From NCBI RefSeq assembly GCF_030867145.1, contig NC_134434.1:2046001-2110000 (forward strand): a stretch of DNA of 64,000 nucleotides, written 5' to 3'. Both the position numbers and the translations under genes were made by a program. Each line of letters opens with the position of its first letter. The stretch's first letter is position 1. The notes under the pieces are model-generated. The model searched no databases and had not been told where the DNA came from. It saw nothing but the letters and a program-made list of their open reading frames with translations. The DNA comes from Opisthocomus hoazin (taxonomy: Eukaryota; Chordata; Aves; Opisthocomiformes; Opisthocomidae). Positions 25,579 through 36,700 of this stretch are shown in pieces.

Positions 25579-28500
25579 CGGTGCCTTTCGGCAGCTTTTT
25601 GCAGCCCCCCGGGCTGCCGCCGTGCTGCTCTCCAGGCAGCATCGCTCTGCAGGCAGACACTGCGCGGGGGAAGAGGCAGATTTCAGTACTACAATAGAGA
25701 TCACAGGCCCCTTTCAGCTACACTGTTATTTTCCTATTCAGAGCTCTTAACACCAAGCAGTAGCATCCTCCCTACTTTCTCCATCCCCGCTCTTCAATCA
25801 CTCCCCAACTCTCAAGAAATAGCCTCGTTTCTTGTCTCTGATCAGAGGAGCAGCCTGGCACAGACCCTGCTACAGCCTTTCATCCTCCCAGCCTTCATGG
25901 TGCTTTTATTTTATAAGTGAAAGTCAAGAAACCAGCTTGCCTCCTCTTTCTTTCCCCCCAGAGATGCCAGCTTCTCCTCTCGCCGCCTGCCAGCTCGCAC
26001 GCCGGGATGCCCTGCCTGTCACCGCAGCCTTTCCCAGCCCCAACCCACGGGTGACCATTAAACACGTCCCACCCATATCCCTGCTCCTTCCCTTCTGACC
26101 CACGCGGTCCTCGCCCGGGGCAGAGCCTTTCATCCCAGAGCCACTGGGAACACGCGAGCAGGAAAGCAGGCTCATCACCCCCCTCCAAAGTCCTCGCACC
26201 ACCGAGAGAGGTTTTTGCTCAAAGACCAGGATGGAGTGGGGGGGGAAGACAGCTTGGCAGGGCTGATACAGTTTCAGGGTTAAAAAACCAAAGATTTCAG
26301 GCTCTGGAGCATTTCTGGATCAGGACAAACTTGATGACCTGTTTCTAGCCCTAAGGGAGAGGAGGAGCAGGAGAGCAGCACAGGTCTGTCCCCCTGTCTC
26401 AGCTCCAAACAGCAAGGGAGAAACCTCCCCGGCCCGGGCAGAGGATGCTGCGAATGGAAACACGGTAGAAAAGCCCAACGAACCACCTCAACAGGACTTT
26501 GCATCCTCGCTGGCCACTCAGCACATCAACCACCACCCTCCCCCTAAGCCCCGTGTCCCGGCCTCGGCTACCGCGGTCACACCAGCTGCCTGGACAGGGA
26601 TGGAGAGCAGCGTCCCAGGAGCTCCAGCTGCACCCCGGGGGCACGAGCTGCCCCTCCCGGGGCAGGCAAGAGACCTGCGGGTGCCGCAGCAGCTCCAGCA
26701 CCTCTTCCCGATGCCCCATCGACAGCAAAGTTTATCAGCCAGATCAGGGCACCGCAAAAACACCTTGCCAAGCTGGCAAGCCACGCGTCTCCACAGGCAC
26801 GGGTCAAACGAGAGCCCTCGCACCCAGTTTCTGCCCAGGCAGCCAGCCTCACCCACGGAAAGGTAAAAACCACCCGAGAGAGCGGCAGGAGCCAGCGAAA
26901 GCCCCAAACGCCCCAGGGCTGGGGCAGGATTCACCAGCCACGCGAGCCCCAGCGCTGTCACTCCTCTCCGGGGCAGCCGGCAGCAACAAAGGCTTTCCAG
27001 CGACGTGATTATATGGTTTTAGCACCGGGGCACGATTCCTAGAAGATTACAGCCTGAGAAGGGCCACTTCACTGGCCCACCACGCTACAGGAAAAAAAAA
27101 AAGTAATAAATATATAAACACCAACGGGTTCACCTCCAGCAGTCAGGCCGAAGGGACGAGCAAGGTGCTGCTCTGCTGAACGGCCCAGCGAGTGATGGGA
27201 CGCAGCACGGGTGCCAAGCTGGCTGCTGCCTTCCTCGCATCTGTAGGCTGAACCACTTCTTTTGTGTTGTTTTTAAATAAACTCCCCCAATTCTGGGTCA
27301 GTGACTCTGAAAACAAACAGCCGCACGCAGACACACGACTCGGAGACCCGCAGCATCGTCCCCCGTGGCCCCGGCAAGCGCTTTTCTCTGTCGGTAATTA
27401 GTGAAAATCAGCGGCAAGGAAAATCCCAGCTCACGGGGCTGCACCTAATGCTCGTCCCTTGCTCACAGCGGTGCTGGCAGGTGCCCACAACACCACGAAT
27501 TTTCCAAGGACAAAAGTTGATCTGCTTGTATTTGCAGCCACAGAGGAGAAGACGCATTTCAAGCTGTTATTGGGGTGGGGGATTTTACTGAGAACAATTA
27601 AAACCACACAGGTGTTAACACCTGCTTCAAAACAACAGCATGGGGGGAGACTTGAAAAGAGATTTAAATCAGCAATCATAAATAATATTAGTCATAGCAG
27701 GCAATAAGAACACGCTGACTTGCAGCCTGTAGTTAATCTTTCTTCCCAAAAGAGAAGGCTTCACAAAGTTGCAAGATTTCCTAAGATGCTTAAATAAACG
27801 CAGCTTTGAACTGCTTAGCGGGTGTGAAAGGGATGGGGGGGGAACTGCTGGGAGTATTCATGACTGGGAAGAGAAATCTTGTTTTTTTTCCCCTCCTGGG
27901 GGACATTTTAGGAAAGAAGGCAGCCTGTGTATCAGATAAATTATTGCTGAAGCCCAAGTAAAACAATATTCACAGCTCCGGCAGACCCTCGGCGCTCTTC
28001 CCGGGCACACCGACCTCAGCCGAGACGCAATTCCTCACAGCTCCCGCGCACCAAGAGCGGAGCAGGACTTGCACAGGACAGTCTGGCCCTCTGCACCGTG
28101 TAACATGTCCTCCCCGCTACCGCACAGCCTCTCCCGCTCCAGATGCGGGTTTGCCGCCCGTGCGGACTCGCCTGCTTCGCTCGGAGCGAGCGGCGCGGGG
28201 CCGGTAACTTCTCCTTCAGCCGGGCAGCGGCTGCCTCTCCCGCCCCAGTCCCCGCTGGAAGCCACATCGCTTCGCTTTACTTCATTCTGGGATTTTTGTT
28301 TCCAGTTCTGTTTATTACTCGCGGAGTTCGGGGATGGTAAAACACTTGCGATGCTACAAACCGTGTGCTGGTTGGAACTCAACTCCAAGGGAGGCTTGAA
28401 AAGCACCAAGACCATGGCAAGAAGCAATTTTCCTATTGTCTTTTCTGCTTCTCTCCCCTCCCCTTCTTTTGAAAGCTTAAACTTGACTAAAGCGGCTCGG

Positions 28501-29175
28501 ACACCGAGCCTGCGCCGGAGCAGACGGGGACTTTGGAAGGAGAGCGGACGCCTTTGCGGGGTCGCAGCTCACCCCAGGACCCGGCGAGCAGCAGCCCTCG
28601 GCCGACGCACGCCCCAGGGACCGCGATCCTCGCCTTGCCCGGACCCTCCAAGCAAGGAGCATCCCTCGGGGGACTGTGGAGAGCGGGCCCTTCGGCCGGC
28701 CTCGCACCCCGTGAATGATTTAGGGACCCCAGAGCCGGGCAGTACACCAACCCCCCCCCCCCCCCCCCAGCACCACCACCTCCCCCAGATTGCACCCTCC
28801 TTAAAACCCTCACAGCAGGGACCGGGGAGCCTAAAATGGGTCAGGGAGGAAGAACAGCTCTGCGGGGGGGGAAACAGGCATCGGGGGCTCTCGGTGGGCC
28901 GGGGGGAGCGGGGACACCGGAGGCCGGCTGATCCCCGGGGGAGGAAGGGTCGCTCCGCATCGCCCACCCCCCCAGCCCAGCCCCCTACACAGCCCGTTCA
29001 ACTTCCCGGCCAGGCACCGGGGACAGAGGGTGACGGGTGCCCCAGACCCCGGCTCCTTCCCCATCACCCGGCAGGTTCCAGCCGGGAGGTGCCCCCCGCC
29101 CTACCTGCCGCTCCGGGGGTTGGGGAGGGGGACCCCGCGGGGCTTACCTCGCCGCCGAGCACCTGCAAAGGATAC
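25579..29175 (-). other. CACNA1G: CACNA1G intron 1, first part after exon 1
   Basis: Intronic DNA immediately downstream of exon 1. It becomes CpG-rich above about 28,480. It contains AT-rich stretches at 27,040-27,130 and 27,550-27,980 and a C-run at 28,751. A long frame on the plus strand (28069-29232) runs antisense across the CpG-rich flank and has no recognisable domain. Confidence 0.6.
28751..28768. repeat. C18 homopolymer (G18 on the CACNA1G strand)
   Basis: Eighteen consecutive C residues about 410 bp into CACNA1G intron 1. As the transcript reads G here, it could form a G-quadruplex. Such a run is also prone to sequencing and length error. Confidence 0.9.
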
Positions 29176-29417
29176 GGGTTACAGACCAGCCGGAGGCACC
29201 AGCTCCGCGGCCGGCTCTCCTGGCTCAGGTAGAAGAAGACGACGGGGGCCAGCGCCGGGTAGGGGAGCGCCTCGGCCTCCGAGTCCCCGCTGCCCACCTC
29301 CCTGTCCCCCGGCCCCGGGCGGCCCCCGGCCCCGGACAGGTCATTAAGGCGGATGAAAGTCTTGGCTCTGCCCGGCTCCGGCTCCTCCTCGGCCGCTCGC
29401 GGTCCATCCTCTTCCAT
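29176..29417 (-). CDS. CACNA1G: CACNA1G exon 1: T-type calcium channel Cav3.1, N-terminus (partial)
   Basis: Voltage-gated T-type (low-threshold) calcium channel alpha-1G subunit of the plasma membrane; only the cytosolic N-terminus is in this window. The ATG at 29417-29415 is in good context (GGAGGATGG). The 80 complete codons include [19 protein letters not shown] and [16 protein letters not shown], which I recognise as the conserved Cav3.1 N-terminus just before repeat I S1, ending WCLRLVCNP. The exon ends in phase 2 at AACCC|GTATCC (donor at 29175-29174), as needed to join a Trp-Phe-Glu-Arg exon. A second, stronger-looking donor GAG|GTAAGC lies 28 nt downstream and would shift the frame. 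No later exon is found to the left, so intron 1 is at least 29 kb unless a short exon was missed. Confidence 0.95.
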
Positions 29418-30700
29418 CCTCCGGCCGGCGGCCCCGGGGGGAACCGGGGGGACGCGGGGAGAGCCGGGGGTGGGGGGGCGCCTAGAGGGGCGCGGCCATG
29501 GCGGGGCCGGGGGACTGGGCGGGGGGGGATGCGGCGGGGCGGCTTCAGCGCCTGGGTGGCATGGCCGGGCGAGCCCCCCCCCGCCGGGGCCAGGCTGGCC
29601 CCCCTCGCCCTGCCCTGCCGTCTGCGGGCTCCGTAGCTCCTCCTCGCCGTGCCTCCGGGGGCCCCGAGCCGGGCGAGGAGGCGGCGGGGCGGCTGCCGGT
29701 GCTGGCCCCCACCCGGGGGGCGGGCCGCCTTAGCGGCTCTGCCTACCCCCTCCGCGCCCCAACATCTGCCCGGGGCGGGGGGGTGGGCGGGGGGTGCTGC
29801 CCGGTGCCCCGGGGCCGGGCGGCGGAGGATGCTCCCGCGGGCGGCCGCGCCGAGCCGAGCGCTCCGCACAGCTGGATCCCTCACTCCAACTTCAAGTCCC
29901 GGCTCCTCCTTCCCCCCGCAGCCAATGGGAGCTCGCCCGCGGCCCCTCCGCGCCTCCCCATTGGCTGCCGCGCGTGTCCGTCCCGGGCAGCACAGCTGGA
30001 CGGGCAGGCACGGTCCCCCGGCGCGGCGGCGGGGCTGGACGGGGCGCGCCCGGACCCGGTTACCGAGGGGGGGTCCCGGGGGTAGGGGGGAGCCCTGCGC
30101 TGCGGTAGACGGAGGCAGACCCCGGTGGGACCCACTGCGGCACCGGGAGAGGGGGAAGCCGGTGAAGGGTAAAGGAGGGGGGGGGAAAGATGGGTCGGGG
30201 TAGGAGGTGATGAAGCAGGGGTAGGAGACCACCCCGGACCGGACCCTCCTGCGGGAAGGTGGGAGCCCCGGAGAAGGGAGCCCCGCCGGGGCCAAGGTGC
30301 CGAGGGCAGCGGGAGCCGGTACCTCGAGGGGCCACCCCCTCCGATCGGGGGCACGATCCCGGCCAGCAGCTCCCCTCGGAGCCGGGCCTCGAGCGGGGGG
30401 AGACCCGCCACCCCCACCCCCCCATCCCCCCGGTAGCAGCGGGTGCCCCCGGTTCGGCGGACGCGGCCGCAGCTCCCTCTGCCGGTACGGCTGCCGGTAC
30501 GGCTGCCTGCCGGCCCCGACGGCGGGGACCGAGCCGCGGGCATCCCCCGGGACGGGCGGGGTACAGGCCCCGGGACACGGCACGGCGGGCGCTCCCGGAC
30601 GCGACGCAAGCCAGAGACCTTCATTCATCAGGGCCAGAGTAAAGGGGCTTCTGCAGACCCCGCTCGTTTCGAGAGCGGGCACCCCCAGGCTGAGCCCAGG
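29418..30700 (-). promoter_or_regulatory. CACNA1G: CACNA1G CpG-island promoter and 5' UTR
   Basis: Extremely GC- and CpG-rich DNA upstream of the CACNA1G start codon; the island also spans exon 1 and the start of intron 1, to about 28,500. No TATA box is evident. Sp1-type GC boxes are common (for example around 29,775-29,795). Two CCAAT boxes face each other at 29,918-29,929 and 29,957-29,968. The transcription start cannot be placed from sequence. A minus-strand frame covering 29,225-30,682 is an artefact of the CpG island and runs in a different frame from the channel exon. Confidence 0.8.
29918..29968. promoter_or_regulatory. Pair of inverted CCAAT (NF-Y) boxes in a 12-bp inverted repeat
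   Basis: GCAGCCAATGGG (29918-29929) and its exact reverse complement CCCATTGGCTGC (29957-29968) are separated by 27 bp, about 500-550 bp upstream of the CACNA1G ATG. Each arm contains a CCAAT box with the flank preferred by NF-Y. Inverted CCAAT pairs are typical of TATA-less promoters. Confidence 0.65.
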
Positions 30701-33700
30701 CCCTGTTTCTTAACGCCGAAGGTTTCTTTCCACTTTAGAAACAGCATTCTCACCTCGCCCTGGTAGCCACATCACATATATTTAAGCGTATATTAAGCAT
30801 CCCCTTTCCAAGGGCTCCAGCTAGCCCAAAACCACCTGCGAGAGCAACAGGAAGATGCTTTCACCTGACCCAAAACGCCTTCTCTGGGCCAAGTCCCGCT
30901 GGCCTGGGAGCACGCTCGGTCTTGGCATCACAGCCTGTGCTGTCCAGCCCGAAACAAATCCCACGGCCACTGGCAAAACCTCAAGGCCAGCCAGGCTCTG
31001 CTGCAGAACTGCAAGGGGCCACGTCCGGGCAGAGGAGGAGATGCAAACTCCCCAGCCCCACCACACGTGGCCAGGAGACCCTCCTGCAAGCCCATGGGGA
31101 CGCGAGCGTGACAGCACATCACGCGTGGGGCACCAGGCAAGTGGAGAACCTGCGACACAGGTCCTGAGGACGGGGAGTCCCATTTATTTTCCATGTTTCT
31201 GAGCAATTCCCTCCCCCGGATGCAGCGTGTGCACCCATGCAGAGGGCAAAACGCTGCGGCTCTTTGGCTTCTCCCTGCTCCTGCCAAGGCGAGCAGACGT
31301 ACCCACACCCCAGCAGCTCCCGAGCTCCCCCAGCACAGGCTCCTGCAGCGGGGTTGACACCAGCCCTTGCCGTCCCGGCAGAGCACGGCCCAGCAGCTCG
31401 GCTGTGGTACGAACGCGATTCAGGGAAAGGTCCACAAACACATTTGCATGTGCAAGGTGCAGTCTCAGACCAAGCAATTTCCTCGCTACATATGTACAGC
31501 CTGGCCACAGCTGCTTTTGATCCGATTCTCTTTGTATCCTCATAACGTACAGAGAGCCTTTGTGTGTCGGTCTGTTTATTTAAATGGATTTGGAGCAAAC
31601 ATTTTTTTTAAAAGCTGAAGCTTTGAGCTTCTAAGTGGGTTACCAGATTATATGCTGTCTCCATTTTAATTACATTTGGCTCGTTTTGTTCTTTGCGTAC
31701 ATTTTCGAGAATTATGCTCGTCGTGAGAATTGAAAACATTTTGCCTTAGAAGATACCTTCCCTATAAAAGGATCCAACATCACACAGGAGAGACAACGCA
31801 AACCTTCCCAGCTCAAAGAGCTCTCCCCCTCCATCCAGGACAGAAGAAGAAAGGCTCGACAGAGCCAGGTACCCTCTAAGTTTAAAGGGAAGCATCCAGA
31901 CATCAGGAGGGTCAAGCCAGGAGCGATCTAGCAGGATTTTGGCGTCTATGTACTACAGCAAACACAGATGAGGATGCTCTTGCCTGGCAAGAGCGGTTTT
32001 GCTTGTGGATCACAGAGGGATGAGAGCACAGAGCCTGTCACAGCCTGGCTGGGATGTCTGTCATCCCCTGTCTCAGCCGGGAGCGGAGCAGAAGGGGCAC
32101 CCAGAGCTTTGCTGTCTCACCTCGGGTGGTCAGAGGAGGTAAACTGGGAGCCCTCCCAGCGCTGCCCCCGCCTGGGGAGCCCTTCGCACCCACCCAGGGT
32201 AGATCAGGAATTTGTCCTCCTCAAACACATTGGTTGGGGAGGGGGGCGGATGGTGTTCAGCTTTGAGATGGAAGCAGAGCCATCAGTCAAGGATGAGGAG
32301 CACGGCTCTGGCCCAGAACCTTGGCGAGAGGGATGGAAAGCAGCGGAAAGTGACCCCAGAGACCGGAGCTGCGCATTTAGGGATTGGGGATGTAAATGAG
32401 AAGAAATTTCAATACAGCGTAAGAAACTAATGAGGTCACATTCACCTCACACGCACAGTCCTGGCCTCCTAATTAGACCAAAGATAGCACAGGAGAGAGG
32501 GATGGGGGTGAGCCAGGGACAGCTCGGGTGACGGCAGGAATTTTAGGGCTGTGGCCTTTTTGGAGGGGATGGTGGGAAAGGGGCTCACACACTGCAATAT
32601 CAGAAAACCTCCGACAGCGGATGCGATGCACCCCAAATCCCTCAGCAGAGACGGGAGCCGTGCCACCCAAGGAGGAGGAGGAGGCAGAGGCAGCAGCCCC
32701 GCTGCCATCCCAGCACAGACCTCTCGCTCTCCTCTCCCCTGCAGCAGAACCACCCCCCCCTGCCATTTCGGGGCTCTTTTGGGGGGAGCACAGCCCTGCG
32801 CTCTCTTTCTCCGCGACGCTTCTAGGAAAAGCACCACGAGCAATGTTTCACGTCAGCGGGGGAGCTTTAGCCAAGCCGGTGCTCACCGAAGCCGGCTCCG
32901 GCGTGGCAATGGGATTTGAAGCCGGCTGTACAGGAGCTGCACTGAGCTCTAATGGGAAAATCCTACATCTGTAACCATTTCAGCAGGAGGTGGCTTGAAG
33001 ACAGCCTCAACAGAGAGGCCCCACTCCGATGAGAACTGGTCGCTATTTGTTTTGCTGTTGACATGCAGCTGCAGTAGCTGTGGGTGATTTTAATAAGATG
33101 GGATAATATTCCTATCGGTTCTGGGAGCTATAGATTGAACCCATATAGGCGTCTGGCTCGGGGCTGAGCGATAAATCGCAACAAGATCCAAAGCTCTTCC
33201 CATGCCTTGGAACCGGAGGGAAAACACACGTTTCATTTCGGATGTCGCAGTCTGGGGGCAGAGCAGGCCTCCCACGACTGATTTACAGACTCGAGTGCTG
33301 AGGAGCACTTTGACAGCAGCGAGCCCGCTCTGCCCTCGCTCCCCCACCCCACCAGTGACAGCGAGTGCGGTGGGTCCGGAGCTCTTGCTGTGCGTGGGGC
33401 TCCCGGCTGCCCCCACCAGTGAATTAACCTCCTGAGAAATGCCATTCACCACATTTCAGCTGACACAGCTACAGCAGAGACCACCCTGTCCACCCCTCCT
33501 GCCTCTTCCCACCAAACCTGGCCCCATGCAGCCCCCGCTCCCTCCCCAGTGTGTCCCCCTGCTCCCCCCAGCCTTGGCAGAGCCTGGACAGGGTACTCCC
33601 ATCCCTCAGTGCCCACAGCTGGAAGAGCCCTGGACTAACGATTTGAACACCTTCACTTCTCCAGCCAGCAGCTAAGGACCTGGGAGGAGCAGGAGACCAG

Positions 33701-36700
33701 CCCCACCTGTGACACATCACAAGCTAACAGCTTTACTCCACATAACCCCGTCCAAACAGCTGCTTTTCCCAAGAACTTGTTTTGCTAATTCCCTTTCTCA
33801 TCACCCAGGCGGTTTCTTGCCCTCCTCCGTTATCCCATCAGTGCCATGGCCTTCACCCTGAGCAACCCAGGGTTTCCCACTCTGGTGCTGCATCCTCAAA
33901 CCCCGGGGCTGGGTACCGGCGCCAGGAGCCACCGTGGAGGGCTTGGGAGAAGCAATTGCTGCCAGAAGCTACAAGCAGGGCTTCATCTTGTGTTTTTTTT
34001 TTTTCCTCTTTAATGAATGTTTTTATTGTCTCTCTCAATCTTTATTAAGTGAAGAGCCAGACAAGTAGTTGGAGGGAAAATATACTATGGCATGAAGCAC
34101 AACCACTGTGCAGAAGGGACATATGCGACCAGCACAATCTGTTTGGTGTGCAGAAAGGAATTAATAATTTAGGCCAGGGAACGCTTATTTTTGGCTGATT
34201 ACCAGCATTTTCCTGCATGATCAATGTTTGCACCTTGACTTTTTGGTACACAATCAATCTGTGCCTGAATACGGCCCGAGTTTTGGGAACTGCTACGTCT
34301 GCAAGGGCTGAGCCGCTCGGGGCTGTAGCATCGGCGCAGCTGAATCTCCTGACTTGGCAAGAGCTGGTTTCAGCTCTGGGACTCAGAATATAGTTTATAA
34401 TAAACACATAATTTATAATCAAAATCTGTCTGCCCCTCCCATCTTTTAAAAAAAATTGTGTTTTCCTTAGCAACTGCTATTATCTCCAGAAAATGTCAAG
34501 AGGAGAGGGAACCATCCTTTCAAGACTGTCCTGGCCAGGCAGGTGGGGTGTTTTAATGACCAGATCCTAGCAAAGGTCCACCAGCCCCACAAAGACCCCG
34601 TACGGGACGCAGGGACCCAGCACCACACTGGACATGGGCTCTATTCAATGCCCTTCGGCGTTCACTGCGGCTCCCACCGGAGCCCGTCCTCCCCCCTGCA
34701 CCCAGGCTAAGGTTACAGTTTTTCAGCAAACAGCTAAGAAGGTCTCTACATCTCTCCGAAGCATTAGTGCAAAAAGAAGCACAGCTTTTGAGGGAGAGGG
34801 GAAGGGAAAAAGAAACCCCAACTGGAATCCAGCCTTCTGCTTGTGCCGCTTGGGCGAGGCACCCCCCGCCCGACGCACCCGGGAGCCTCTGCCTTGCTCT
34901 CCCCTCGAGCGCCGACCCCCAGCCCCGCTCCCTCTTGCCGCTGTCCCGGAGACCCCGCTCTGCAGGGTGAGGTTCCAGGTGAGCAAGCCCTGCCCCGACA
35001 CCGAGCCTCACCCTCTGAGCACACGCAGGGGGGGTTTTGGAGCAGGTCCCCCCTGCCCCAGCCTGGTGCTGCCCTGAGAGCCCCTCTGACAAGCAGGTAT
35101 GAGGGTCTGGAGCACAGCCCAAGCCTCCACCCAGCCCTCAACCCCCCCAAATCACCATTTCTTGCCTTTTTCTCCCATGCTCTTTGCCAGCCAAAGACCC
35201 TCCCTGTCCAATACCCTCCTCTCCTCATCGCTTTTGGCTTCCATCTGGCTCCCATGCAGCATGAGCATGCCAGCACCGCTGCTATCAGCGGCTCCCACTC
35301 TAATTGAATCTTCAAATCTTGTCTGACAGGAAGAGACAAGAGGGAAATGAGACGCTTGTTGCCGAGCCCCGGATTCCCAAGCGCCGGGACGCCAGCGAGC
35401 ATCACATAGTGCTCCTGAGCATGCCCACCTGGGCCCCCAGCACTGCTACGAGCACTTCCAGCATCCAGTGAGCCCAGCAAGGCATCGCCACGGCTCAGGG
35501 TGGCCCCAGGAAAGACGGGGATGAGGTGCCAAAGAACCAACAGAGCTGAGAAGTTAGACAAGGGGAAGGGCAGAGCCATGCGAATGCCCTGCCTGCACCA
35601 GGCAGAGGATGGGCTGCAGACCTCAGCCCTGGCCTTGGTGGGGGTCAGAGCACTGAAATCTTACTCACAGCACACACAGGTTTGCAAGGAAACCTCCTGA
35701 ACAACTGCAGCACACCCACAAGTCACCCCACAGCCTTCCCAAGTGACTCCAAGCTCAAGGAAAGCAACATCCAGCTCTCTGTCCAGGAACTCACAGCACC
35801 CAGAGGCACCCAAGGGCATCTCCACCTCCCCTGCCCCAGCACAGGGTGCACAACAACGAGAAGTCTCACCACAATTTGCCTGGGCCCTTACCTGAGCACT
35901 CGGGAGCTCCAGCCAGAGGACACCTTCACCCCAGAGCTGCAGCAGCATCTCCTGACCCAGGGCCTTGGGGGGGGGGGGAAGGCAGGACCCGGAGTGGTGA
36001 TTGGCATCTGCTGAGCAAGTGCTAATTGAGAAAAGGTGGAGGTGGGAGGCGGTGAGGGCACGGAGAGGACAGCAGTTTCTGATGGCTAGGCATGAGCAAG
36101 CCATGTCTTGGTCCGTACAAAAAGAATTAACCAAAATCTGCTCTAGTAAGGGTTTTTCCAGCCAACTCCCCTGGCGCACAGAGGCTGGGCTGCGACGGCC
36201 GCAGCTGAGCCCCGCGTTGTGGAGGTCAAACTCCTTAAACCTCCTTGCAAGGGCTGTGCTGCCGGGGGGAGAGGGGCACCATCCCACCCCAGAGAGGCTG
36301 ACGGTGCCCCCCAGCCCCGGCTGGCAGGTCCCGGGGGGCACGGCACTCTCTGCACCCCTTCCCCGTCCCAAGACTGCAGCTTCCCCACCAGCTGGGGAGA
36401 AAATGACCCAAATGATTTTAAAATAAATGAATATTCAATGAGTACGCGGCACTGATAGCAAGGACCGACTGACCAGGCGTAGATGTCTCCTGCTCTCCGA
36501 GGAGCAGGGAATAGCAGCGAGGGCAGGGGACAGAGAAACGCATCCCTGGGGGGTCAGGATGGGAGGGGGAGAGGGGCTTTGACCCACAGTCTGTGGAGGG
36601 AGGGGAGATGCTGCCAAGCCAGCGAGGTGCTGGGTCAGGAGCAAGAGCTCGTGCCCTCCATCCCACCGAGCACAGCGGGACACGGGTGGGAGCTCAGTGG

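Noticed and set aside
24555-25697. Repeat protein gene (380 codons plus, and overlapping frames on both strands)
   Set aside because: The open frames arise because 60- and 24-bp units contain no stop in several frames. No frame is favoured and the region is intronic.
28069-29232. 387-codon plus-strand protein antisense to CACNA1G
   Set aside because: Low-complexity Pro/Ser/Arg-rich translation over a CpG-rich flank, including the C18 run, with no homology recognised. An antisense non-coding transcript is possible but not shown by sequence.
29225-30682. 485-codon minus-strand protein across the CACNA1G promoter
   Set aside because: CpG-island sequence lacks stops by composition. The true CACNA1G exon uses a different frame, and no domain is recognisable.
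34764-35579. 271-codon minus-strand frame in the intergenic region
   Set aside because: No start context, domain or splice partners, and it is overlapped by plus-strand frames. Treated as chance.
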